Source of the DNA: Flavobacteriales bacterium
Lineage (GTDB): Bacteria > Bacteroidota > Bacteroidia > Flavobacteriales_D > Crocinitomicaceae
Direction: 5' to 3'
Assembly (NCBI GenBank): GCA_947474675.1
Contig: CANJKA010000020.1
Coordinates: 1 to 41,733 of the forward strand
DNA length: 41,733 nt
The position numbers and the translations under genes are program-made. Every line of letters begins with the position of its first letter. Positions within the stretch are counted from its first letter, which is position 1. The notes below the pieces were generated by a model. The model was not told the origin of the DNA. It saw only the letters and a program-made list of their open reading frames with translations, and searched no databases. Positions 9,035 to 16,380 of the stretch are shown one piece after another.

Positions 9035-9386
9035 TACTTAAAGTAGCATGAGGAACTAACAATAAACGTTCTTTTTGAATTAATTTACCAGTAACTCTAC
9101 AAACACCATACGTTTTGTTTTCGATTCTTGATAAAGCGAATTCTAAATTTTGAATAAATTTTTCTTGACGAGCACCTAATTGAGCAGTTTCTTCTTTTGA
9201 TAAAGTTTGAGAACCATCTTCCATCATGTTAAATGTTCTTCCTGTATCATCCGTTCCATTGTCACTGTTTGATAAAGAAGAATTTAACATTTTTAAATCT
9301 TCATGTGCTTCCTTTAATTTCGCTAAAATAACTTCTTTAAATTCAGCAAATTCAGCGTCTGTATATCTTGTTTTTTCAGTTGACAT
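9006..9386 (-). CDS. DksA/TraR-type transcriptional regulator with degenerate zinc finger
   Basis: A 126-residue cytoplasmic protein of the DksA/TraR family, which bind RNA polymerase through the secondary channel. The N-terminal half is a helical coiled coil with E/K-rich helices. The C-terminal zinc-finger region is recognisable (YGVCRVTGKLIQKERLLLVPHATLSIEAK), but only one of the four cysteines remains. The others are replaced by T, P and A, so classical zinc binding is unlikely. This cysteine-poor form linked to lspA is common in flavobacteria. It precedes lspA with a 29-bp overlap, or 4-bp spacing if lspA uses its GTG. A TATATTTG promoter lies upstream. Confidence 0.88.
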   Translation of the reverse strand: MSTEKTRYTDAEFAEFKEVILAKLKEAHEDLKMLNSSLSNSDNGTDDTGRTFNMMEDGSQTLSKEETAQLGARQEKFIQNLEFALSRIENKTYGVCRVTGKLIQKERLLLVPHATLSIEAKNIQKR

Positions 9387-9432
9387 AATCTATATTTTTA
9401 TAATATTGTATTTTCATTTTTCTAGTGACGTA

Positions 9433-9440
9433 CAAATATA
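9433..9440 (-). promoter_or_regulatory. Promoter -7 element for dksA-like/lspA
   Basis: TATATTTG on the minus strand (TAnnTTTG) lies 46 bp before the ATG at 9386. A TTG (minus strand, 9460-9458) stands 17 bp further upstream as a possible -33 box. Confidence 0.55.
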
Positions 9441-9868
9441 ATCGAAAAAAAGCAAAACAAAAGACAAAGGGCTAAAAGATTGAAAAAAGTTCGTGTTAGA
9501 GTGGATCAAACCCGAATGTTGGGGGAATAAAAAATAATTATAAATCTATTTACAGCTTTAGTTTAAACTTTCAACTTTCAACCTTAGTAATGCTATAATT
9601 CTCTCACTTTTCCTTGATGAAGAGAAAATGTAATTTTCCAAGAAGAACAAATACTATTTGTGAAGACTTAACGGTAGTGAAAAGATCGGTAGTGCCGGAG
9701 GTAAGCAAACATCAAGGACATTTTAAGGAAGTTTTTACTTTTTCGAAAGTAGTACTTTCTCTCTCATCGTAAAACCGCACGTAAATACTCTTTCCCTGCG
9801 TTCTCACTTGGTCTTCAAAAGCGTTGCTTTTCTCTTCTTTAAAATATCCAAGCAATTCAAGTTCTAAA
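9441..9868. other. Non-coding region with hairpins and REP-like repeat
   Basis: No convincing reading frame. It holds an inverted pair TCCTTGATG (9611-9619) / CATCAAGGA (9710-9718), a small palindrome GAAAGT-AGT-ACTTTC (9745-9759), and a REP-like copy at 9769-9848 described separately. It could encode a structured RNA or be decayed mobile DNA; nothing decides between these. Confidence 0.4.
9769..9848. repeat. REP-like dispersed repeat, copy 1
   Basis: About 80 bp that recurs in inverted orientation at 13403-13482. The best-conserved part is 9808-9848, from TTGGTCTTCAAAAGCG to TCTTCTTTAAAATATC, about 90% identical to the reverse complement of 13403-13444. It has a core hairpin AAAAGC-GTT-GCTTTT. 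The outer part shares TAAAA-n3/4-CACGT. Confidence 0.7.
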
Positions 9869-10483
9869 TCAATTTAAATTAGTACTGGTCAGCGTATAAC
9901 GATCACCTCCAGGAGTAAAAATAAATACACGTCCTAATCCTTTTTTGAAATATTCTCTTTGTATTAATGTTTCACCATTGAATACAGAAATTTCTATTAG
10001 ATCTTTATAATGGCAGGATACTGTATTTACTGAAGCAGTTAAATTACTAACTTTTCTTATATTCCCATTATCACAAGCCCATTCTTGATTTAAAATAGGT
10101 GTTCCTGGAACAAATAAATAGTCTTGAGAATCGATATTACTGTTTAGATAAACATCGTTAGTTCCTAAATCTGACCTGAAATTTTGTATTGTGGAATACA
10201 AATACACTTGATTGTCTTTTAATTGAAAATAGGTCAAAGAATTAATGGTAGTTGTTCCGAAAATGACTAATTCAGGTTCTATTGTTTGAAGACTCATTAA
10301 TATTGAATGATTGTATTTCCAGGTATCCCCATTTACTAAAGGGAAATAAGAATTACTTCCATTGCCATCACAGAGTATAGTTGATACTAGTGGAGCAGGT
10401 ATTACTTCTTGTTTTTTACATTTTGAAGCGGTTAATAATACGCCTAAAAGCATAAGAAGACTGTATATATATGAATTTTTCAT
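9869..10483 (-). CDS. Exported hypothetical protein
   Basis: A 204-residue protein I do not recognise. The N-terminus is a signal sequence (hydrophobic core about 8-19) ending TASKC. If Cys22 is lipidated the lipobox is poor because lysine sits at -1. The mature part is beta-rich (YFPLVNGDTWKYNHS; TFQLKDNQVYLY-like strands). The motif of an opening FPLVNGDTWKY followed by short strands is common in small Bacteroidota surface proteins of unknown role. It lies 52 bp downstream of the lipocalin-like gene and could be co-transcribed with it. Confidence 0.65.
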   Translation of the reverse strand: MKNSYIYSLLMLLGVLLTASKCKKQEVIPAPLVSTILCDGNGSNSYFPLVNGDTWKYNHSILMSLQTIEPELVIFGTTTINSLTYFQLKDNQVYLYSTIQNFRSDLGTNDVYLNSNIDSQDYLFVPGTPILNQEWACDNGNIRKVSNLTASVNTVSCHYKDLIEISVFNGETLIQREYFKKGLGRVFIFTPGGDRYTLTSTNLN

Positions 10484-10535
10484 TAGGTCTTAGAATTTAC
10501 TTTAAAATAATCCCAAACAATCGAACCCGATAATA

Positions 10536-10922
10536 TTATTTCGTAAAATTTAAAAACTTTTGTGTGCTTTTTTGAAAGAGTTGTAATTCTGTTTTAGAAA
10601 ACTTTATAACATCATATACATCAGTATAGTATGGGTAATCAGTTGAGCTGTTATTAGGTATTGCAACGGTAATTGTATATGTTTTAATCAATGAATATGT
10701 TCCAGCTAAAACTTCTGTTTGACCAGCATTCACAGTTGTTATAGAAATATCACCATGAGAACCTTTTTTATCGAAATTCATTTTGTTTGAAAAACCATCA
10801 GTTAGAGCTTGTCCATTTATCGTTTGTAATGTCCATTCTCCGTCTAATTTAAAATTCAACGTATTTTCAGGTCTACAAGAAACTATAATAAGTATAATGC
10901 TGATTAAAAGAATTGATTTCAT
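10536..10922 (-). CDS. Small lipocalin-like lipoprotein
   Basis: A 128-residue lipoprotein: the signal peptide ends LIIVSC, with the lipidated Cys at residue 16. The mature region begins LDGEWTLQTINGQAL followed by strands such as MNFDKKG and AGTYSLIKTYTITVAI. This fits the small lipocalin-like family common in Bacteroidota (G-x-W near the start, antiparallel strands). Function is unknown; such proteins are envelope-anchored and may bind small ligands. It is the first gene of a likely pair with the exported protein at 9869-10483. Confidence 0.65.
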   Translation of the reverse strand: MKSILLISIILIIVSCRPENTLNFKLDGEWTLQTINGQALTDGFSNKMNFDKKGSHGDISITTVNAGQTEVLAGTYSLIKTYTITVAIPNNSSTDYPYYTDVYDVIKFSKTELQLFQKSTQKFLNFTK

Positions 10923-11062
10923 GTGTATTTTATTTGTTTTTTATATTTCATATGTTATCGCCATCTTGAAATTCATCGGTGTTTAACTACGTTGCTTGCT
11001 GTGCAGGTGTGATGTATTTCGCTCATGGCTTATTTCATAATTTAATATTTATAGATGAAAGA

Positions 11063-11890
11063 TTATTTCTTTTTTGTTTTTGTATTCAAATTAACTCCTA
11101 AAACCATTGTTGATTCAAGAAATGAAAAATGTTGTTTAGCTCTATCATCGGTGAACATCGTTGTTCGAACATTAGGAAGATCAATAAATCCACATTTGAA
11201 TTCCGTTCTAAAGAAGAACCGATCATTAAAATCAATGTTCAAATCTATAAAAGCTAATACTCCAAATCCAGCTAAATTAAATTGATCATATCTTGGGTTT
11301 CCTAATAGAGTTGTATTGGTTCTTGGTAAAACAACTCCAGCACCAACTCCTTCAGAAAAATAAAATTTAAACTTCCCTTTTTCAAAAATTTTGTCAGATC
11401 TCCTAAACTCAGAATTGATATAATTTAATCCGTCTGTATGTTCAAATGATAAAAAACTAGGAGAAATTAATGTTGGGGTATTATCGTAAATTCCATCAAA
11501 ACCAGTTCCTGAATTAGCAATATGACCAGAAACATTGTTAATTTGATTTGCTCGCATCACATATTTCATATGATCAACACCTATTGAAATAGAATATTTA
11601 TCAGTTAAATAATAACCAACTCTTCCGTTATACTGAGGAATAGTTATGTTTTGAGGATTTAAATATGTATCAACTGTTAATGGACTTTGTCTATCTCTTG
11701 CCTCTACACCATCGATCTTAAAATCATAATTAGGGCCGGTGAAAGTGATATCAGAATTCGTATACAAATCTCTGTTCCAACCCCAATAAAGATAGAAACT
11801 TCCTTTTTTAGAAGGAGTAGTTGATGTTTTTTCATTTTGTGAAAAAGCAATAGAACTAATAATTAGAGATAATAAGAATATGAATTTCAT
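11063..11890 (-). CDS. Probable outer-membrane beta-barrel protein
   Basis: A 275-residue protein with signal peptide MKFIFLLSLIISSIAFSQ. The frame stays open to 11920, but I take the ATG at 11888-11890. The longer start lies within a TATCTTTG promoter match, and the signal peptide begins cleanly here. The mature part has alternating aromatic strands separated by charged turns (GSFYLYWGWNRDLYT; YYLTDKYSISIGVDHMKYVM; FKFYFSEGVGAGVVLP; FNLAGFGVLAFIDLNIDFNDRFFFRTEFKCGFIDL), which suggests a small barrel of about eight or more strands. The last residues are lysine-rich rather than the usual terminal aromatic. The ligand is unknown. Confidence 0.68.
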   Translation of the reverse strand: MKFIFLLSLIISSIAFSQNEKTSTTPSKKGSFYLYWGWNRDLYTNSDITFTGPNYDFKIDGVEARDRQSPLTVDTYLNPQNITIPQYNGRVGYYLTDKYSISIGVDHMKYVMRANQINNVSGHIANSGTGFDGIYDNTPTLISPSFLSFEHTDGLNYINSEFRRSDKIFEKGKFKFYFSEGVGAGVVLPRTNTTLLGNPRYDQFNLAGFGVLAFIDLNIDFNDRFFFRTEFKCGFIDLPNVRTTMFTDDRAKQHFSFLESTMVLGVNLNTKTKKK

Positions 11891-11909
11891 GAATATAATT
11901 TTAAGAATA

Positions 11910-11917
11910 CAAAGATA
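11910..11917 (-). promoter_or_regulatory. Promoter -7 element for barrel protein
   Basis: TATCTTTG (TAnnTTTG) on the minus strand lies 19 bp before the ATG at 11890, the same arrangement as for the DUF47 gene. Confidence 0.5.
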
Positions 11918-11959
11918 CAAATGTTCTTCGAATTTGATTCATGATACTCATCATCTCTA

Positions 11960-12140
11960 TAGGGCAAACGCATTTAAATTTTTTTTAAACCACACATTAA
12001 CAAAGAGTTTTTTCAATGAGTGTCGCAAAGTTTTTTAAAGTGCTATGTAAAAACTTAATGAAACGCCTATTTTTAACTACTTTCGTACTCTGTGTTAAAA
12101 AAACAGTCTATTTCCACAGAATTTAAATGCGTTTGCCCTG
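11960..12140. mobile_element. 181-bp MITE-like element
   Basis: Perfect 20-bp terminal inverted repeats (11961-11980 and 12120-12139, beginning AGGGCAAACGCATT) enclose AT-rich DNA without a reading frame. The 10-bp sequence ATCATCTCTA occurs directly on both sides (11950-11959 and 12141-12150), one base outside each repeat. This is what a target-site duplication looks like. The element has no transposase, so it is a non-autonomous derivative. The perfect ends and duplication suggest recent insertion. The parent IS family cannot be named from these ends. Confidence 0.85.
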
Positions 12141-12328
12141 ATCATCTCTAAAAGCATTAATTTATAACCTGAATTATTGTGTTTTCAATCCTTTAGGAGG
12201 GATTAAGGGAGGAGACAGTGACAATATTTGTTTAATTTTAAGTATTGTACATTTGTCAGAAAAGATCAAATTATCACCCTCCTCAGTTTACTTTCACTAT
12301 CATTCTGGTTTTCTATTTCCCCAACTCT

Positions 12329-13168
12329 TTATTTCTTTTGATAAAAAGCAATTAAAGGAATTCCAGTATGGTACAATAGTTTTTTAGTAACACTTCTTTT
12401 TCCAAATATTTTCTGAATAAATGTTCTATGTTGGTTCGTAATTCCAATTAAACAAATAGATTCTCTTTTAATATAAAGTTCTAATTCACGATCAATTTCA
12501 ACCCCATTTAATAATTTATAAGAGATGTTTTCGTAGGTGTTTTTCTTCAACACTTTTAGCTCAAATTTGTTTAAATGATCTAATTCTTCTATTTCAGAAT
12601 ACTCATCACTTGCGATATGAATTACATCTATATGTGCATTTGTTGGTGTTGCAATTTCAATTAGTAATTCTAATGATTTTGTATCTGTAGATTTATAATC
12701 TGTTGCGAAAACAATTTTTTTGAGGGCTTTGTGTCTCGATTTTTCAGGAACGGCTATTATAGGACAATTAACTTTTCCGATAATATTTGCGGTATTGCTT
12801 CCCATCAACACATTTTCAACAGCAGCTTTCCCTTTAGTTCCCATTACAATTAAATCTACTTTGTGTTTTTTAACAACATCTGTTAAAACATCCATAAATA
12901 AACCTTGTTTATGAACAGCTTCACAGACAATATCGTGTTCTTTTGAAATTTTATTCGATAGATCTGTCAACTGTTTTACAACTTTCTTTTCTAAAGATAT
13001 ATTTTGTTCTACAAGTGTTGTTTGTGAAACATCAAAATTGAGATATGCAAAATGATTTGCATGGAAAAGAATAATTTTTTCACCTCCTTTTTTTGCTAAT
13101 TCAACAGCGTAAAGTAAGGCTTTTTTTGCATTTGGAGAAAAATCGGTTGGAACTAATATCGTTTTCAT
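12329..13168 (-). CDS. Tandem universal stress protein (two UspA domains)
   Basis: A 279-residue cytoplasmic protein with two Usp folds. Domain 1 (about 1-140) begins MKTILVPTDFSPNAKKAL and has the ATP-binding motif G-x2-G-x9-GS in GTKGKAAVENVLMGSNTANI, then CPIIAVPE. Domain 2 (about 150-279) begins KKIVFATDY but lacks the glycine motif: its equivalent region reads LIGITNQHRTFIQKIFGKR. So only the first half is predicted to bind ATP. Usp proteins are induced in growth arrest and stress. It is a single gene between the MITE and a long non-coding region. No matching promoter was found. Confidence 0.9.
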   Translation of the reverse strand: MKTILVPTDFSPNAKKALLYAVELAKKGGEKIILFHANHFAYLNFDVSQTTLVEQNISLEKKVVKQLTDLSNKISKEHDIVCEAVHKQGLFMDVLTDVVKKHKVDLIVMGTKGKAAVENVLMGSNTANIIGKVNCPIIAVPEKSRHKALKKIVFATDYKSTDTKSLELLIEIATPTNAHIDVIHIASDEYSEIEELDHLNKFELKVLKKNTYENISYKLLNGVEIDRELELYIKRESICLIGITNQHRTFIQKIFGKRSVTKKLLYHTGIPLIAFYQKK

Positions 13169-13402
13169 TTTTTGGAATTTTTATTTTTTATAACAGAATA
13201 ATTTCTACTACAATAATAGAAAAAATCTATTCTTTTTTTTATGATTTTTATCAGTATTTCTCCTAATAGATGTTAGAAATTAAACTGATATTCATATAGG
13301 AATGTTTTGACAATATTTGGATCAGGTCTAAAACTTGACGAGAAATTTTGGTCTATCGTTTTTTGAATGAATGGTAAATAATTGTGAAAATTTAAAAGTT
13401 TA

Positions 13403-13482
13403 GATATTTTAAAGAAGAGAAAAAGCAATGCTTTTGGAGACCAAGTATTAATCCTTGATCCGTAAACGTGAGTTTTTTAAGT
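13403..13482. repeat. REP-like dispersed repeat, copy 2
   Basis: Inverted copy of 9769-9848. Its core hairpin is AAAAGCA-A-TGCTTTT (7-bp arms). The other copy has AAAAGC-GTT-GCTTTT, so the stem is kept although the centre differs. The flanking arms (GATATTTTAAAGAAGAGA and GGAGACCAAG) match the reverse complement of copy 1. Confidence 0.7.
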
Positions 13483-13760
13483 GTATTTAACCCTTAAGAT
13501 AAATCAAATATTAAATATTTACTATAGTTGAGAATCTGAAAGGGTCTAATATATAAACATTGGGCAAAGCTCTATGAATTGCAAGAATAAAATTATAAAA
13601 AGCTGTTAATGAGCGTAGTATTAGGAAGTTTATAAATCATAATGAATAAATTAATCTCAACAATCTTTTACCTATTTTTCACTTCTGGATGAGCTTTTAC
13701 CCAAATTTATTGTCCTTTTGATAATAGTTCTAAAGTTCTAAGATTTTTCTAAAAAGCAAA

Positions 13761-13790
13761 AACTCCAATAAACATTTGCTTATTGGAGTT
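13761..13790 (-). terminator. Strong hairpin, probably terminator of a lost tRNA
   Basis: AACTCCAATAA / TTATTGGAGTT is a perfect 11-bp stem with an 8-nt loop. Immediately to its right the minus strand reads CTGGTTCGAGCCAG, a tRNA T-arm-like sequence, followed by AAGCGGGAAC. The order (terminator then tRNA 3' end on the minus strand) copies that of the intact tRNA-Asn at 19992-20065. Confidence 0.5.
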
Positions 13791-14007
13791 AATTTCGTTC
13801 CCGCTTCTGGCTCGAACCAGTCACGAAAGTTGTCTGGAAAGGACATTGTATAAATATTGTTTTTCATTAGTAGTGAATCTTTCAATAATATCCGAATTAA
13901 TAAGTCCAAAATTTCCTCGCTTTGGTTGACAATTTTGTCAAAACCATGTCTTCGTTGAAGAATGGTTTTTTAATGTTCAAACCCATATCGGATTTGTTTT
14001 AACTTAG

Positions 14008-14226
14008 TTATTTTCTTTTCCAAAATTGCCACCATTTTTTTGTTTTTTTCACTGCTTCCTGCATTTCTTCTTGCATTTCTTCTTCTACTGTTTCCTGCAC
14101 TTGTTTATCAACGTATTCAACCCATTGGTTATTTCCCCCTCTTATCCATTTTTTATCTATTCCCAATAGATAAAGTGTCACCTTTTCTTTTGTTGAAGAC
14201 AAAGGTTGTTTCATAGATTCTCCCAT
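14008..14226 (-). CDS. Small hypothetical protein
   Basis: A 72-residue protein I do not recognise. It has a middle segment with a heptad-like, glutamate/glutamine-rich helix (QVQETVEEEMQEEMQEAV) and ends in a basic aromatic tail, KKTKKWWQFWKRK. Such W/K-rich tails can act as membrane-surface anchors. No signal peptide is present. It lies at the left side of the accessory region with no operon partner. It could be a genuine small gene or a remnant of a longer one; the ordered composition favours a gene. Confidence 0.45.
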   Translation of the reverse strand: MGESMKQPLSSTKEKVTLYLLGIDKKWIRGGNNQWVEYVDKQVQETVEEEMQEEMQEAVKKTKKWWQFWKRK

Positions 14227-14423
14227 AACTTCCTAGTTTTAAGTTGTTAATATCCATATATAATAAGATAACAAAATCAAATTAAGAAATCCTAATCAAA
14301 TATCAAATTGCCGTGATAAATGTGTAAAATCGTAATTTGAGTGAATATTTAAAATATAGATTAAAAAGAGAAATAAGTTTTGTGCAATTAATTCCACTAG
14401 GAACAATTCATTAATGCCTCTAA

Positions 14424-14621
14424 AAAGTAGTCTAATATTTATATACACAACCAGTTATTGAAGTTTCTAAAGTTGAAGAAATTATTCAAAAATCGAACGT
14501 GACGGCCTATAAATTAATCTCTGATTTAGAGAAATTAGAAATTTTAAAAGAGATATCTGGGGGACAAAGAAATAAATTATATGTTTTTAAAGATTATTTA
14601 GATTTATTTAATGAAAAATAA
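14424..14621 (+). pseudogene. 3' remnant of a fic gene
   Basis: About 198 bp nearly identical (three or four differences after 14438) to the last 198 bp of the intact fic gene at 15829-16026, including its stop. It has no 5' part: similarity fades quickly before 14424. One difference changes a GAA codon to TAA (14433-14435), so it cannot be read through. It encodes only the C-terminal winged-helix tail. It is followed by the same terminator hairpin (14640-14665) and the seven-base end of a tRNA-Asn copy (14676-14682), as at the other repeats of this locus. Confidence 0.9.
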
Positions 14622-14639
14622 AACTTCCCTAAAACCAAA

Positions 14640-14665
14640 AAAGACCTACATTTCTGTAAGTCTTT
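14640..14665 (-). repeat. tRNA-Asn terminator repeat, copy 1, with tRNA end tag
   Basis: The hairpin AAAGAC-TACA / TGTA-GTCTTT is identical to the terminator beside the intact tRNA-Asn (19955-19980). It is followed by CATTGTCAAT and GCTCCCT (14676-14682), which equals the 3' acceptor end of tRNA-Asn. The spacer resembles that of the intact locus more than that of copy 2. Confidence 0.8.
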
Positions 14666-14844
14666 CATTGTCAATGCTCCCTTTACTTTTGTTTTGTCGA
14701 ACCATTTTATAGAAGATTTAACAAAATTATCTTTATTTCAACTTAGAGTAATTAAACAAAACTATCAAAACAGTCATTAGTAATGCTTGTTATTTAAGAT
14801 TTTAGGCCTTTTTATTAAATAATAAATTTTCTAATTAAGTTTTT

Positions 14845-14874
14845 TTGGCAATTTCTTAAATAGCCTTATATTTG
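14845..14874 (+). promoter_or_regulatory. Promoter of fic
   Basis: TTG (14845-14847), 19 bp, TATATTTG (14867-14874) is an exact match to the Bacteroidota housekeeping promoter. The fic ATG follows 24 bp later. Confidence 0.75.
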
Positions 14875-14898
14875 TTTAAGAATAATTAAATTAAAAAA

Positions 14899-16026
14899 AT
14901 GGATACATTCATTTCAGGAACTTATATTAATCAAGGTTATCATAAAAGTTTTCAACCGAATCTAATTAATAGAAATTGGCAAATAAATGATATGGAAGTC
15001 ATACAATTGCTGAGTAAAGCCGACAGGCATTTAGGAAGATTAGATATGTACTCAGAATATGTAAACATTGATTTGTTTATTCGGATGCATATTGCAAAAG
15101 AGGCAACACAATCTTCTAAAATCGAAGGTACACGAACCAATATGGAGGAAGTATTTCTGAGTAAGGAGGAAATTTCGAATGAAAAGCGAGATGATTGGGA
15201 AGAAGTTCAAAATTATATAAGTGCAATGAATAAAGCAGTAAAATTATTGTATGAACTTCCATTTTCATCAAGGTTGATTAAACAAACGCATGAAATATTA
15301 TTGCAAGGTGTGAGAGGAGAGCATAAACTACCAGGTAAATATCGTAGTAGTCAAAACTGGATTGGTGGTGCTACTTTAAATGATGCTGTATTTATTCCTC
15401 CAATACATACGAGTATTAATGAACTGATGTCTGACCTGGAGATATTTGCAAATGATGAACTTAAGCCATTACCTGATTTAATAAAAATAGCAATTATACA
15501 TTATCAGTTTGAAACGATACACCCATTTTTGGATGGTAATGGAAGAGTTGGTAGGCTTTTAATTACTTTATATTTGGTAAGTAAAGACATTTTAAAACAG
15601 CCAATATTGTATTTGTCTGATTTCTTTGAAAAGAATAGAATGCTTTATTATGATAACCTCATGCGAGCAAGGACTCATAATGATATTAATCAATGGTTGA
15701 AATTTTTCTTGACAGGTATTATTGAAACAGCGAAAAAAGGAGTTACTACCTTTGATGGCATTCTGCAATTGCAAAAGAATTTAGAAACTAAATTAAAGGA
15801 ACTTGGAAATAGGGGAATTGATGCACACAAAGTAGTCGAATATTTATATACACAACCTGTTATTGAAGTTTCTAGAGTTGAAGAAATTATTCAAAAATCG
15901 AACGTGACGGCCTATAAATTAATCTCTGATTTAGAGCAATTAGAAATTTTAAAAGAGATATCTGGGGGACAAAGAAATAAATTATATGTTTTTAAAGATT
16001 ATTTAGATTTATTTAATGAAAAATAA
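14899..16026 (+). CDS. Fic-domain protein AMPylator (class II)
   Basis: A 375-residue cytoplasmic Fic enzyme, expected to transfer AMP from ATP to a hydroxyl side chain of a target protein. The catalytic motif HPFLDGNGR starts at His208 and is complete. The autoinhibitory motif S-x3-E-G (Ser72-Glu76-Gly77) lies N-terminal to the Fic core, which defines class II: Glu76 should block productive ATP binding until relieved. Order: N-terminal Fic_N helices (1-110), Fic core (about 115-265), and a C-terminal winged-helix domain (about 290-365, EVSRVEEIIQKSNVTAYKLI). No antitoxin gene is adjacent, as expected when the inhibitor is internal. It has its own promoter. Its last 198 bp are duplicated at 14424-14621. 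It sits in the tRNA-Asn accessory region, so it was probably acquired. Confidence 0.95.
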   Translation: MDTFISGTYINQGYHKSFQPNLINRNWQINDMEVIQLLSKADRHLGRLDMYSEYVNIDLFIRMHIAKEATQSSKIEGTRTNMEEVFLSKEEISNEKRDDWEEVQNYISAMNKAVKLLYELPFSSRLIKQTHEILLQGVRGEHKLPGKYRSSQNWIGGATLNDAVFIPPIHTSINELMSDLEIFANDELKPLPDLIKIAIIHYQFETIHPFLDGNGRVGRLLITLYLVSKDILKQPILYLSDFFEKNRMLYYDNLMRARTHNDINQWLKFFLTGIIETAKKGVTTFDGILQLQKNLETKLKELGNRGIDAHKVVEYLYTQPVIEVSRVEEIIQKSNVTAYKLISDLEQLEILKEISGGQRNKLYVFKDYLDLFNEK

Positions 16027-16044
16027 AACTTCCCTAAAACCAAA

Positions 16045-16070
16045 AAAGACCTACATTTCTGTAAGTCTTT
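16045..16070 (-). repeat. tRNA-Asn terminator repeat, copy 2
   Basis: Same hairpin as at 14640 and 19955, here 18 bp after the fic stop. Compared with the intact locus it has lost about 8-10 bp of the CATTGTAAAT spacer before the tRNA-derived repeat. It may also end fic transcription from the other side. Confidence 0.75.
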
Positions 16071-16072
16071 TT

Positions 16073-16115
16073 GCTCCCTCTCCTGGACTCGAACCAGGGA
16101 CCCTCTGATTAACAG
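16073..16115. repeat. Attachment-site-like direct repeat (3' part of tRNA-Asn)
   Basis: 43 bp identical to 19991-20033, the 3' part of the intact tRNA-Asn from acceptor end through T-arm, variable region and anticodon loop. Identity stops within the anticodon arm. This is the pattern left when an element integrates by site-specific recombination in a tRNA gene. The fragment lacks the 5' half and cannot make a tRNA. Confidence 0.85.
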
Positions 16116-16380
16116 AGGGTTGAATAGCAATATTGTAGGTTGATAATCAATTAGTTATATTTTTGTAAATATGCATAATGACGCATTTTTGAGCATTTTG
16201 CCACTTAATAAGTGCACTTAGATTATTTCGTGTGAAAAAATTGAACAATCTTATATTTGTAGAATGATTTTTTATGAAATATACGTAATCAAAAACTCAA
16301 TAATAATCTTTAATTTTAACGAATATTTTATTTATCAAAGTAATTTATATTTTCAAAAATAAAACGAAGCTAATTTACTT
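16116..16380. other. Left end of tRNA-Asn-linked island
   Basis: Non-coding. The first bases complete a symmetric sequence with the repeat: CCCTCTG-ATTAA-CAGAGGG (16101-16119). A promoter -7 match, TATATTTG, lies at 16252-16259, 121 bp before the ATG of the AlbA-type pseudogene. No integrase gene is present. Confidence 0.55.
16252..16259 (+). promoter_or_regulatory. Promoter -7 element ahead of AlbA-type gene
   Basis: TATATTTG matches TAnnTTTG. It implies a leader of about 115 nt for the gene at 16381. The -33 region has no TTG at the best spacing. Confidence 0.4.

Larger units (their letters stand above)
13169..14007. other. Long non-coding region at left edge of accessory zone
   Basis: About 840 bp with no supportable gene. 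It contains the second REP-like repeat (13403-13482), a strong hairpin (13761-13790), and a T-arm-like tRNA remnant just right of it (about 13795-13830). The rest is AT-rich sequence in which I see nothing. Confidence 0.4.

Noticed and set aside
16073..16115. Second tRNA-Asn gene
   Set aside because: Only the 3' part from acceptor end to anticodon loop is present. The 5' acceptor strand and D-arm are absent, so it is an attachment-type fragment.
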